A stretch of 64,000 bases of DNA from Sipunculus nudus (lineage: Eukaryota; Annelida; Sipuncula; Golfingiida; Sipunculidae). The position numbers and the translations under genes were made by a program. The stretch lies in contig CM049313.1 in assembly GCA_026874595.1 (NCBI GenBank), positions 44,854,659-44,918,658 on the forward strand, read 5' to 3'. Numbering within the stretch: position 1 is the stretch's first letter; each line of letters starts with the position of its first letter. The notes below the pieces were generated by a model. That model ran no database searches. It was not told the origin of the DNA and was given only the letters and a program-made list of their open reading frames with translations. This document shows positions 35,201 to 45,259 of this stretch, piece after piece.

Positions 35201-35232
35201 TAATTAGCCTTAAAAAAAAAACTGGCTAATTA
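35201..35232 (+). promoter_or_regulatory. Leader hairpin beside the PBS
   Basis: TAATTAGCC and GGCTAATTA form a perfect 9-bp stem around a 14-nt A-rich loop, directly 3' of the primer-binding site. Position suggests a packaging or priming structure; this is inference. Confidence 0.4.
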
Positions 35233-35899
35233 CAGTAAGTTTCAGAAATTTTGAACTGAGAAAACAGTACTGAAACCAGACATTCATATACTCAAACTAG
35301 AGTTGATCTGAATTAATAATTGGATATGACACCAAACTGATGTTATAGTGTATACTTGCTCAATGAAATTACCCCACTGTTAGGAGTTAACATTTATTTA
35401 GTGAGAATATTACCTGAAGCACAACATTGTTTCAGGATTAGCATATACCTTGAAGATTTGGCTAGAAGACATGCATGTTTTGTGAGTAATGCTAGTTCAG
35501 TGATACCTGAACATCATTACTGGTTTGATATAAACCCAGATTAGAGTGAAAATTTTTGATGTTGTTAGATACGCCCTGGTATAATTTTTCCTACACTGGT
35601 TTGTGATTGGTCACGTGGTAGGGTCTCTTTAAAGGTAAGTTTACCCCTCCCGATTGGCATGGTAATCATAGGTGCATGGTGTTTATTTATATCTTGATAT
35701 CCATCCGTCCATCCGTCTGACCCTTCGTCCGACTTTCCGTCCGTCCGTCCGTATAAGTAGATTTTGATGCGTAGAGCTACCGTAGTGTAATTGTATGGAT
35801 ACCGCCGGTTCGTTAGGTTGGCTTTAACAGTACCTATTTACGGATTTTTAAGAGCGGATATTACTAGATACTGGAATCTTACTAGGTTAGAGCGTTACC

Positions 35900-36860
35900 A
35901 TGGAGACGTTAGAGTGACTTGTTAGATGCGGACAGGCCTTGGGACTTAAGGACCAGGCTTTACAAGATTATGTTGAGGCTAGACGGCGTGCGGATGAGGA
36001 ACGTGAGGAAAGAGCTAGGCAGCGGGAATTAGAGCGCGAGCGAGAGGCTAGAGCCCACGAATTAGAGGTTCTAAGGTTAAAGTCTGACTCTGGGGTTAAA
36101 GAAGAGAGAAGTAGGGATGTATTCCCGAAAATCCAGCTTCCACCTTTTGATGAGGCTCACGATCAGCTAGATGCGTTTCTTGAGCGATTTGAACGATTAG
36201 CTGTATGTCAAGGCTATGATAGGGAGAATTGGGCGTTACACCTGAGTCCGTTACTGCGGGGTAAGGCGCTAGGGACTTACACACAGTTATCGGTTAGTGA
36301 GGCCATGGATTACGATAAGTTAAAGATAGCCTTGTTAAAGCGATACCAAATGACCGAAGAGGGTTATCGACACAAGTTTCGGACTTGTAGGCCTGAGCGA
36401 GGCGAAACGCCGAGTCAGTTTGCGGTGAGACTGAGTGGATACCTAGACCATTGGATAGGGATGGCAGGGGTCGGAGGTGACTACGACGGGGTAGTTAACC
36501 TGTTGATGTGTGAGCAGTACGTAAACTGCTGTAGTAGGGATCTCTCTATGTTTTTGAAAGAGAGACGGTGTCGTGACTTTGATAGTATGGTAGACTTAGC
36601 CGAGAGTTATACGGAGGCTCACGGTGTACACAGCCTTACAGGTCCTCGTTATGGCAATAATGTGCCGCGTCCAGCGCAACCGGTATCTCAGCCTAGAGAG
36701 AAGCGAGAGGTTGAGCGCAATCCGGACGGTCAGACATTTAAGCCATCAGGAGGCATCAGATGTTATTTATGTAATTAGCTGGGACATAACGCGCGGGAAT
36801 GTAAGACTAGTGCCCGGTCGAGGCCTAGGTCTTCCCCTCAAGTAGGGCGTGCTGCTGGCG
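35900..36860 (+). pseudogene. Gag of the Gmr1-like element
   Basis: ATG 35900 opens the frame, but TGA follows at 35915-35917. From 35939 the frame is open to TAG at 36776-36778. Counting from 35939: residues 12-50 form a charged Glu/Arg helix, 60-138 a capsid-like region with FPKIQLPPFDE, and 140-228 a helical segment (EGYRHKF through VNLLMCEQYV to LAESYTEAHG) like the capsid C-terminal domain that gave rise to vertebrate SCAN domains. The second stop lies inside a zinc knuckle: CYLCN precedes it and LGHNAREC follows in frame. Gag would assemble the particle and package RNA. Confidence 0.85.
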
Positions 36861-37200
36861 ATCAGCAGATGTATAGGACTAATTTTAGCCCCCCATATAA
36901 CCCAAAAAAGAAGCCGGAGACTATGTCAATGGCAGTAGTCGAGGCAGAAACGGAGACAGTCGATGCGGTGAAACCGGAAGTAGAGAGTCCGAGTCAGTCG
37001 TTAGGATTTGCTGCCCAGACAGAAGGCGGAATCTCGTTACCTGTGTGTGAAGGGCTGGTGAATGGTAAGTCAGCGAGGGTGCTGCGGGATTCGGGATGTT
37101 CCTCGGCAGGAATACGTGAGTCGTACGTCGAGCCGAATCAGTTCACCGGACACCAGGTCGAGTGTAGGTTGTTCGACGGGTCTGTAAGACAAGGCGCAGG
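36861..37200 (+). pseudogene. Aspartic protease N-terminal part
   Basis: In the same frame as Gag, after a Pro/Glu/Val-rich linker, the retropepsin active site appears as LRDSGCSS (DSG instead of DTG) at about 37087-37110, followed by YVEPNQFTG and VECRLFDGS. The second half of the domain, including the usual I(I/L)G box, is missing. Near 37190-37205 the reading changes to another frame that already reads like the integrase leader (EEDGSLAPYW). I infer an internal deletion at this point. Confidence 0.75.
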
Positions 37201-38453
37201 AGGAGGATGGGTCTTTAGCGCCGTATTGGAGGCTAGCTGGAGAGGCTAGAAATGAGGACGGATATTTAGTTCGGGTTGTGAGTGATAAACGGGGAGATGA
37301 AGATGGATCTCGAGTGGTGGTACCTCAGACGTTACGGTACGACGTCATGAGGATGGGCCACGAAGCGGTTATGGCGGGCCATCAGGGCATAGACAAAACG
37401 CACAACCGCGTGAGAACTCAGTTTTTCTGGAAAGGGATGTATAATGACATTGCTGAGTTTTGCGAGTCCTGTCCCATTTGCCAGAAAACCATACCGAAAG
37501 GCAAGGTGCCTGGAGCTACGTTAGGCCAGATGCCGTTAATTGATGAGCCCTAGCGTAGAATTTCGATGGATCTGGTTGGGCCGATCCATCCAGCGTCTGA
37601 GAGAGGTCACAGGTATATTCTGACCGTTATGGATTATGCCACTAGATATCCGGAGGCTGTTGCTTTAAAGAACATAGATACAGTCTCTGTGGCTGATGCG
37701 CTAGTTGATATTTATGCGCGGTTAGGAGTGCCGTCAGAGGTGCTTACTGACATGGGAACACAATTTACGTCAGACCTCATGCGAGAAGTTAGCCGTGTTT
37801 TGTCTGTAAAACAGCTCACCACTACTCCTTACCATCCTATGTGCAACGGAATGGTGGAGAGATTCAATGGCACGTTAAAGTTAATGTTGAAACGGATGTG
37901 CGAGGAAAGACCGCAAGATTGGGATCGGTACCTCAGCGCCGTGCTTTTTGCGTACCGAGAAGCGCCACATGAGAGCACAGGGTTCCCACCCTTTGAGTTG
38001 CTCTATGGTAGGATCGTTAGAGGACCGATGCGGATTCTAAGGGATCTGTGGACCAAGCGAGATACTAGCGTCGAGACTAAAACCACGTACCAATACGTCC
38101 TTGACCTACAAGACAAACTAAGCGACACATGCGCGTTAGCTAGAGAGGCGTTGAACAAATCAGCGAACAGACACAAACTGTTATATGATAGAGGTAAATG
38201 CACGCGCAGGTTTGAGGCCGGAGACGAAGTTTTGTTGTTACTCCTGACGGAGCGGAACAAATTAATGGTACAGTGGAAAGGCCCCTATACTATTGTAAAC
38301 AGGGTTGGGGACTTAGACTATCGGATTAAGATTGGCGATAAGGTTAAAACCTTCCACGTGAATATGCTGAAACGGTACCATGCTAGAAACGAGCCCCAGC
38401 ATATTCTGGCAGCGGTAGCCAAGGGCGCACCTGATTCTATACATGGTTCTTAA
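37200..38453 (+). pseudogene. Integrase placed upstream of RT
   Basis: The N-terminal zinc region (open frame 37278-37553) has His28, His35, Cys65 and Cys68. An in-frame TAG at 37551-37553 splits it from the core (37566-38453, 295 codons). There Asp2 (MDLVGPI), Asp62 (LTDMGTQF) and Glu98 (NGMVERFNG) give the D,D35E triad with exact 35-residue spacing. A C-terminal GPY/F-like region (VQWKGPYTIVNRVGDLDY) and a KTFHVNMLKRY tail follow. The C-terminal frame ends at TAA 38451-38453, after which the same frame resumes into RT. The enzyme would insert the cDNA into host DNA. Confidence 0.9.
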
Positions 38454-39548
38454 GGTGTAGACGGGGAAACAGAGCCTCCCGTGTTCGGAGAGTTAAACCC
38501 AGAAGGGATTGATGAGGATGCCAACATGTCGTTACCGTCGTATGCGCGCCGCCAGACTGAGCGAGATGTTCAGGTAAATGCTGACCTAGGCAAGTGTCAG
38601 CGCCGTGAAATACTCAGTCTGCTTAGGCAATATGGGGATGTATTCACAGATGTACCCAAGCTCACCAATGTTGTAGAATGTAGCATTAAACTCTCATCTG
38701 ATGTACCTGTAAAAACTAGGCCCTATAGGGTGCCTTTTGAACTGCGAGAGACAATGCGAACAGAAATCCAGGAAATGTTAAACTTAGGCATTATTGAACA
38801 CTCAGATTCTAGCTATGCGTCCCCCTGTATCCTGCTTAGGAAACCTGACGGTAAGACTAGATTCGTGATAGACTACCGAAAGCTGAACCAATCAGTCGTG
38901 TTCGATCCTGAACCCATGCCGGATCCGGAAACACTTTTTGTCGAAGTCGCGAAAAGCCAGTATTTTACAAAGCTTGACCTGACGAAAGGTTACTGGCAGA
39001 TCCCTGTTTCTGAGGAATCCAGGGATAAGACGGCCTTTGTTACACCCGATGGCCATTACCAATTTAGGGTTATGCCATTCGGCCTGGTAACTGCCGGAGC
39101 GGTTTTCACCCGCATGATGCGGAAAATGTTCAGCGACATGCCGAATGTAGTATGTTATGTAGATGACGTGTTAATACACGCAGAGACTTGGAACGAGCAC
39201 TTAAGAACTCTAAGAGAAGTGCTAGTTAGACTAGAATGTGCAAACTTAGCAGCTAAACCAGCTAAAACCTTCATAGGCTACCAGAGCTTAGAGTTTTTGG
39301 GACACCTTGTAGGCACGGGCAACTTGGCCACTAATCCAGTTTTGCTCAAGAGAATACAGAGCACTGATAGACCTAAGACAAAGAAGGCTTTGCGAGCATT
39401 CCTAGGTCTTACAGGGTACTATCGAAAATTCGTGCCAAACTATGCGGAAATAGCGGTGCCCTTGACTGATCTAACGCGTAAAGGTCAACCTAACAAACTA
39501 TACTGGAAACCCGTACACGAGAACGTGTTCTGTTCTCTAAAGGCTTAA
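38454..39548 (+). pseudogene. Reverse transcriptase
   Basis: From 38481, a 355-codon frame covers the RT domain: VKTRPYRVP at 77-85, SPCILLRKPDGKTRFVIDYR at 114-133, the first catalytic Asp166 in TKLDLTKGYWQIP, MPFGL at 198-202, and the catalytic YVDD box at 226-229. A GLTGYYRKFV box marks the RT connection. It ends at TAA 39546-39548 where the frame would run on into RNase H. All RT catalytic residues are present. It shares its frame with the integrase upstream, separated by TAA 38451-38453. Confidence 0.93.
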
Positions 39549-39951
39549 CTGTCAGACCCTCCCATACTGAAGCTACCTGATTTCAGTAAACGATTTTATT
39601 TGAAATGTGATGCATCTGATGTGGGTATTGGCTGTATCCTGATGCAAAGACACGAGGGGATCATGCACCCAGTAGCTTATGCCAGTCGTAAACTATTGCC
39701 CAGGGAGAGAAATTACTCCACCATTAGCAATTGTATGGTCTGTACAGAAATTTGAGATGTACCTGGCTTGTAGACCGTTCACCATTCAGACCGACCACAA
39801 ACCATTAAAGTGTATTAGCAAATCAAAATGTGCTAATAAGAGAGTAATGCGATGGGCACTGGTTCTACAAGAGTTTAGATTTGATATTGAAGCAGTGTCA
39901 GGTAAACTAAACCATGGACCTGATTTTCTTAGCAGACTGCCTGAGTGTTAG
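39549..39951 (+). pseudogene. RNase H with frameshift
   Basis: After the TAA at 39546, the same frame continues PILKLPDFSKRFYLKCDASD, containing the first catalytic Asp, through GCILMQ and AYASRKLLPRERNYSTI. The reading then jumps to another frame with LAIVWSVQKFEMYLACRPF, TDHKPL (catalytic Asp) and a SGKLNHGPDFLSRLPEC end. The few residues expected between NYS and LAIVW, which normally hold the catalytic Glu, are missing. A small deletion near 39721-39728 therefore both shifts the frame and removes an active-site residue. Confidence 0.9.
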
Positions 39952-40146
39952 GATGTAATGAGCTATAATGTCTAGCCAGGTAAGTCTAAACATGTACAGG
40001 ATTTTGCCCTGTGTCATAGACCGTGGGCATGTACTAATGACAACTTGTTACATGACTTTTATGTATTTCTATATGTAAATATGTTTAGCTGGACCCTGTG
40101 AGATAGAACGATACGATGTATCGAGAAAATACCGTGTATTTTCTTT

Positions 40147-40158
40147 AAAAGGAGGGGG
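40147..40158 (+). promoter_or_regulatory. Polypurine tract
   Basis: AAAAGGAGGGGG ends three bases before the 3' LTR, the position where plus-strand DNA synthesis is primed in LTR retrotransposons. Confidence 0.85.
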
Positions 40159-40161
40159 TGA

Positions 40162-41317
40162 TGTCACCAGACAATAGGTGACAATATGTACGGTGTTTTG
40201 TATCATAGTTTAACGAAGTCTGTTCTCTATTGATATTGACGTGAAGCTTCATCCTAAAGCGTTGACAGGTCTTGATTGTATATATATATTGTGTATTCTT
40301 GTATGAAATCCCATCGGCTAACAGCTGATTTATCCGTGTCACGCATCGTGTGTATTATTACATTTGGTATGTGGGTCGCCATGGTGACGCTAACAGTCAA
40401 ACTAGGTCACATTTATCCTTATATGGGACACTTGAGAAATAAGCCAATCAGAGAACCGGATTGCCGTACACAGTGAACAGGCGATTGTGACGTCAGACTT
40501 CAAGAAGAGACGCTGAACGTTGGTTCAGTTGGGTCCTGAAGCTTGGAGAGGCAACACGCACGCACGGCGGAGAGAACCTAGAGACGCTTAAAACTGCCAG
40601 GAACGGTACTGAAGCAAGCTTATACATGGGGCAAGGGCCCAACTCACAAGATCACAGCGGTGCTGCCGACAGAGCTTCGTATTGGTGGTAAAGTAAGTGC
40701 GCACGCGTCACCCGCCGGCCTAGTTTAGCTTGACCTAGATACATTAATCATGATACATATACATGAATCTATTGCTACACGAATTAAGGTCAAGGACTCT
40801 AAGCTCATATGTAAACAAAGAGACCTATTACCATTCACGTGAACGTAAACCTACCCGGGTCGTTGTCAAGTAAGATCATTTGAAGAACGTTAAACACAGA
40901 AAGACTATATGGTACTAACCATACGCTAGATTCTACACAAGACAGTAACCAGAGATCTCTGAAGGAACTGGACTTTATTGTTTTTATACAAACCATGGAC
41001 TCAGTAAATATCCTGTAATTTTAATGTGAAGAACTGACGTATTGACACATCAACGCACACACTCACATTTGTGTCTCTGTAAGTATTGTCTTGAATTATA
41101 TTTGTGAATTTAACCTGATGTCTCATAGTTTCTATTGATCTGGGTGTATGATTGTCTGGTATTTTAATACACGTCCTTAAAAGAACCTGGAAATGTCACC
41201 TGTAATGACCGGGATCTAATTTCTTGATGAGTGAAATCAAGTGGCGAGCGTAAACCCATCGTATGGTTTTATAGGATATATCCGTTGTAAAGTTTTCACG
41301 TTAAGTTAGGGGTGACA
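40162..41317 (+). repeat. 3' LTR (1156 bp)
   Basis: Same length and ends as the 5' LTR; followed by the CAAAG target duplication at 41318-41322. Confidence 0.97.
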
Positions 41318-42059
41318 CAAAGGCGCATATACATTTGTAACTTGCAAAATATTATCTTTTAAATGTATTGCTCGGAGTGAAATAACTGATATGTTAAAGT
41401 CTTATGTTAAACTTTATCGGGTTTCGTGGTCTCGACAACACAAGGACTCCTAGGAGCACAGACCGCGAGTTCGATTACTGGTATCATATCTTTTGTCATA
41501 TTGGTATATAATGAAAAAATATGATGTTGATATTGGTTCCCTCTTAATTTAATTTATGGTTCATACAGTATTACACAGACCCTCCGCAAATTTCCTGGAA
41601 AAAAATCCGGATATACCTTTTGCGTTAATTTTGCTTAAGACAAAGCAACGAAAAAGCTATTTCTTTGCCATGGACTTGCACCGAAAGATGTTAACCTGCC
41701 GTTTATCTGGGAGCACCATTAGTTTCCGATCAACCTAATGACAATCAATAAAGGTCAGGACAAGCATTTTATACCGGCAATGATGATGTCGTGCCCAAAT
41801 TATTTATCGGAAGAAAAAATAAAATCTCACGCGAAATTCGTATTCAATATATATGCCTCAGGGCTATTTTTTTGTTTGATTTTTTGAATAACATATTTGC
41901 CACATCTTTTTAGGGGAGGGGGTTTCCTGGAGAATCTTTATATCATGATCTTTATATCATGAAAAACAGTCCTTGGGGAAAAGCTAAGGATAAATATATG
42001 CAACATTCAGTCTATCAACGCATTACAAAACTATTTATCATATAGAACCATGGATTTAC
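41318..42059. other. Gene-free stretch with a tRNA-like relic
   Basis: Around 41421-41475, GTTTCGTGGTCTCG and, further on, GACCGCGAGTTCGATTACTGG resemble degraded A and B boxes of a tRNA-derived SINE head. The fold was not convincing. Nothing else recognised. Confidence 0.3.
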
Positions 42060-42880
42060 AACGGGTGTATCTATAGTTAATATTTAATATGAAGTAGTAT
42101 AGAAGTAGAATTAGTAGTAGTAATTATATGTAGTAGTTATAGTACAAAGTAGAATTAGAAGTGGGAGTAGTAGTAGTAGTTGTAGTATATCGACGTGTTC
42201 AAACTCACGGCTTTTATTCCCGAAACATATTTACCGACTCCATATATTATACATAATCATTAGTCCGTTCACTTTACCATTAAAATAAAATGACGTCATT
42301 AAGCTCTATTTTAGACTGATGGGTTTAGAATGATAACTGTCTGTTCTGTCTGTACAAATTAACGTCACGTCACCAAGGTTACATGCCTTCAAGCACCAGC
42401 TGTACTGGATGACCGATGACGTCGTTGCACCCGGTGATCATTGACGTTGCACCAAGTGACCTACCTACTAGGTAAACAAATATACCGATAGGTCCGAATA
42501 GGCCTATTATTGTAATGTACAGTACGCTACAAGTAGAAATACTACTACTAGAAGTAGTAGCAGTATATACTGCTGCAGAAAATTAAGATTGATATTCCAC
42601 AGACGTTTCAGCACACTACTCGAACAGTTGGTAAATTTTGGTCGTCTGAGAGGACATGTTTTTATTGAGAATTTGTCGTGCTCGTCATTTTTGACATGGT
42701 GAGGACATGGGAAAACTGGATTTTTTTTTTTTTTTTGCTCTGCTGTATATAGGTGACAGAATATTTCATTTTCATATGAAGTTTTAACACAATAATTAGG
42801 AACCAATAACAGCTAACCACTTTATAATGGGCTAACATTAAACTACATGACCCAATCTAAAACCCGTGTTTAACCGTGCG
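42060..42880 (+). repeat. Dispersed repeat A, copy 2
   Basis: Matches blocks of 1505-2730 in order, and at 42226-42370 the short copy at 5985-6135. It contains GTAGTA-rich sequence and CRE-like TGACGTCA motifs. Confidence 0.6.
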
Positions 42881-43504
42881 TGAAGCGAGGGTTATTGTTT
42901 TCAATCGAATCTATGTGTGTGTGTGTCCGGACGATATCTGGAGACGGTAAACAGATGTTATTGAAATTTTTCATATAGACTTGTATTGTGAAAGTGTCGA
43001 CGAAGTTTAATTTTGGTGCAGTTCCAAGCGGAAGAGTGAGTGTTTTATGGTTATGTAGCACATTTTTCCACTTGCACTTGTTCGAGTAATAATACGGCCA
43101 TCTATCGAGCGTGATCTGTCACGTCACATGCGACAATGACGTCACGCCACGTGCCCTTACCCTCAAAGATGTCCGTAAACCAACATACGTCATTGGGGGG
43201 GGGGCATGGTTGTTGTTCCTTATGTTTATAGTCGAGTACAACTATAGCAGGATTTCCAGGGCGTTTTTTTTTTTTTTTTCAAAATATTTATTTAAAACGT
43301 TCCGAGGAATATCACAGGTTTAATTATAATTCCATATCACTATCATCCGCATTGGTTTTACGTCCCCATATTGAACGCTTTCTTTAATTTTTTTTTTCGT
43401 TTTTCTTGTTTCTTTCTTACTTAAAATTGAATTTTTAATTTTAATTCAGTAGTAAAAAATTAATTTCATATTTAGACATTAAAGAAACATGGAAAAGGCA
43501 AAAA
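42881..43504. other. Spacer between inverted repeat-A arms
   Basis: No gene. Poly-G near 43195 and poly-T near 43266. Confidence 0.35.
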
Positions 43505-43745
43505 AAATGGTTTTCAGATTATGTCATGTAGTTTAATATTACCCATTAAAAAGGTTGTTTGCTGTTACTGGTTGACTAAATTTTTTACAATTTAATTTTG
43601 TTTAAATTCCAAAATGTTTAAATTTTATATGAAAATGAATGTGAATTTTGAAAAACACAAATGCCATTAGACAGAACTGTGTACCAGGTTTAAAATTATA
43701 TATACTTTTTGAGGCCTAATATGCATTTGAAACAGCTTTACGTTT
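43505..43745 (-). repeat. Dispersed repeat A, inverted 3' part
   Basis: The reverse complement matches 2481-2710 over its length, and its first 75 bp match 42800-42870 in opposite orientation. The pair therefore forms a long imperfect inverted repeat around a roughly 630-bp spacer. Confidence 0.55.
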
Positions 43746-45258
43746 GTTTTTTAAAATTAGGGACTTTTGCCAGGGTTTTTCTTTTACCTTAAACCTAATA
43801 AACTATAACAAGATTCTCTCAGCAGTACGGTCAGTATTGTTTAAAATAAAACGACCAGTATTATATGCACCTAAAATGAAGATGTAAATTACAAGCCACT
43901 TCCCCATGTTTATAACTGTAATGCAGCAATGAAGAACAATATACATTCAGTACACATTTTAATTAAAAATATGACATAAAGAATATGCATGGGACAGTCT
44001 CTCATGGGAGAGAAACTGACGACTCATTCTTCCTCTGTATGGAGGCATTAGATCAAATGATCAAATTATTGCCTGATATTGGTTTATATCCAACACTCGG
44101 AATGTTTTGGCTCAAACATGTTCAAGGATTACTCAAAATAAAAGCACCTGAACAAAAGACATTGGTGCAATGTTAAGGATTTTGTGAGAAACACCTTGTT
44201 AGGGGTAGTGGAAATCAAAATTACCATAACTCCGTCAGTGTTTAACCTAGATCAATGAAGTACCGATCAAACTGTTGCATTGGCCATGTCGGTTAAGATG
44301 ATATATCAAAGAGGCAATTAAGGTCAGTATAGAGGTCAACAGGGGTCAAAAGGTCATGACTGTTAGTCTCGGCCAAAAAAGAGAAAACTTATAATTACTC
44401 TGTATGGTGGAAATAGATCAAATGAACAAATTATGGCCTGGAACAGGTTTTAACATACATACAGTTGGTTCTGGTTCACATGTATATGGATAACTCAAAA
44501 TAAACGAACGTAATCAAATTATATTGGCGTGGTGCTATGTTAATTTTTTTTTTCGAGAAACGACATGTTAGTTGTAGGGGGAATAACAATAATCGTAACT
44601 CCAAAGTCTGTGACATAGAATAATAATGTTCCCGTCAAATATTCGTTTCTTTTTGTTGTGCCAGTTAAGCTGGTTTTTAAGATTTTCAAGTATTATGTCA
44701 GTATTGCGATCAGAAGGGGTCAAACGGCCATGGAATGTTCGCCTTTGGGGGAGAAGACTAGAAGTAGTGATTCATCAGTGCTTTGTATGTTAGCAATAGG
44801 TTAAAGCATAAAATTATATGGGGCTTATGCACTCCGCTGGGCCACACGAAAGTATTTTTTCGGTACCCTTAAGTGTCCTTTCACACATTTTAAATGTTAA
44901 GACAAAAAAGTGGGATCATACATATATAATAGGTAACTGCTTCTAACAAAGTTATTTTAATAATCAGGTGTCAGTATCATGACTTATGTTTTACGTTTAT
45001 CGTTACAAAAAATATTTACAAGAAAAGCTGCCATTAGACCGCCTACCGGGAAGTAAAGGAATATCCATTCATTTTATTTTTCTCTTCAAATAATAACTAT
45101 TTTTATAGATGCTACTTTACTGGACCATTGATTGTTTCGGTGTTAATAAGGCCACGCTGGTTCATTTATTGTAAACTTATTGCTGGTCAGGTACCTGAAT
45201 TAGCATTGTAGCTGTTTCATGGATGGACTACCCTATTGGCTTACAAACCGAAGTTTTT
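43746..45258. repeat. Diverged tandem units (about 370 bp) and flank
   Basis: Words such as TAGATCAAATGA, CAAATTAT.GCCTG, ACTCAAAATAAA and GAAACxxC.TGTTAG recur at about 44045, 44410 and, weakly, 44783. They look like two to three old tandem units of a core-type repeat without recognised ends. No genes. Confidence 0.45.
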
Positions 45259-45259
45259 T

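Larger units (their letters stand above)
34021..41317 (+). mobile_element. Ty3/gypsy LTR retrotransposon, Gmr1-like domain order
   Basis: Full-length element of 7297 bp. It has two 1156-bp LTRs, each starting TGTCACC and ending GGTGACA. A 5-bp target duplication CAAAG lies at 34016-34020 and 41318-41322. A primer-binding site and a polypurine tract flank the internal region. Gag and protease lie in one frame. The integrase zinc finger, integrase core, RT and RNase H follow in that order. Standard Ty3/gypsy elements place integrase last; integrase before RT in a gypsy-type Pol is the mark of the Gmr1 group (established knowledge). The coding region has five in-frame stops, a deletion after the protease active site and a frameshift in RNase H, so it is not autonomous. 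Confidence 0.95.

Noticed and set aside
36776-36778. Amber stop as programmed read-through between Gag and Pol
   Set aside because: It splits the zinc knuckle itself and is one of five stops, so loss of function is the simpler reading.
41421-41475. Functional tRNA gene
   Set aside because: The arms do not pair into a cloverleaf and the A box is degraded.
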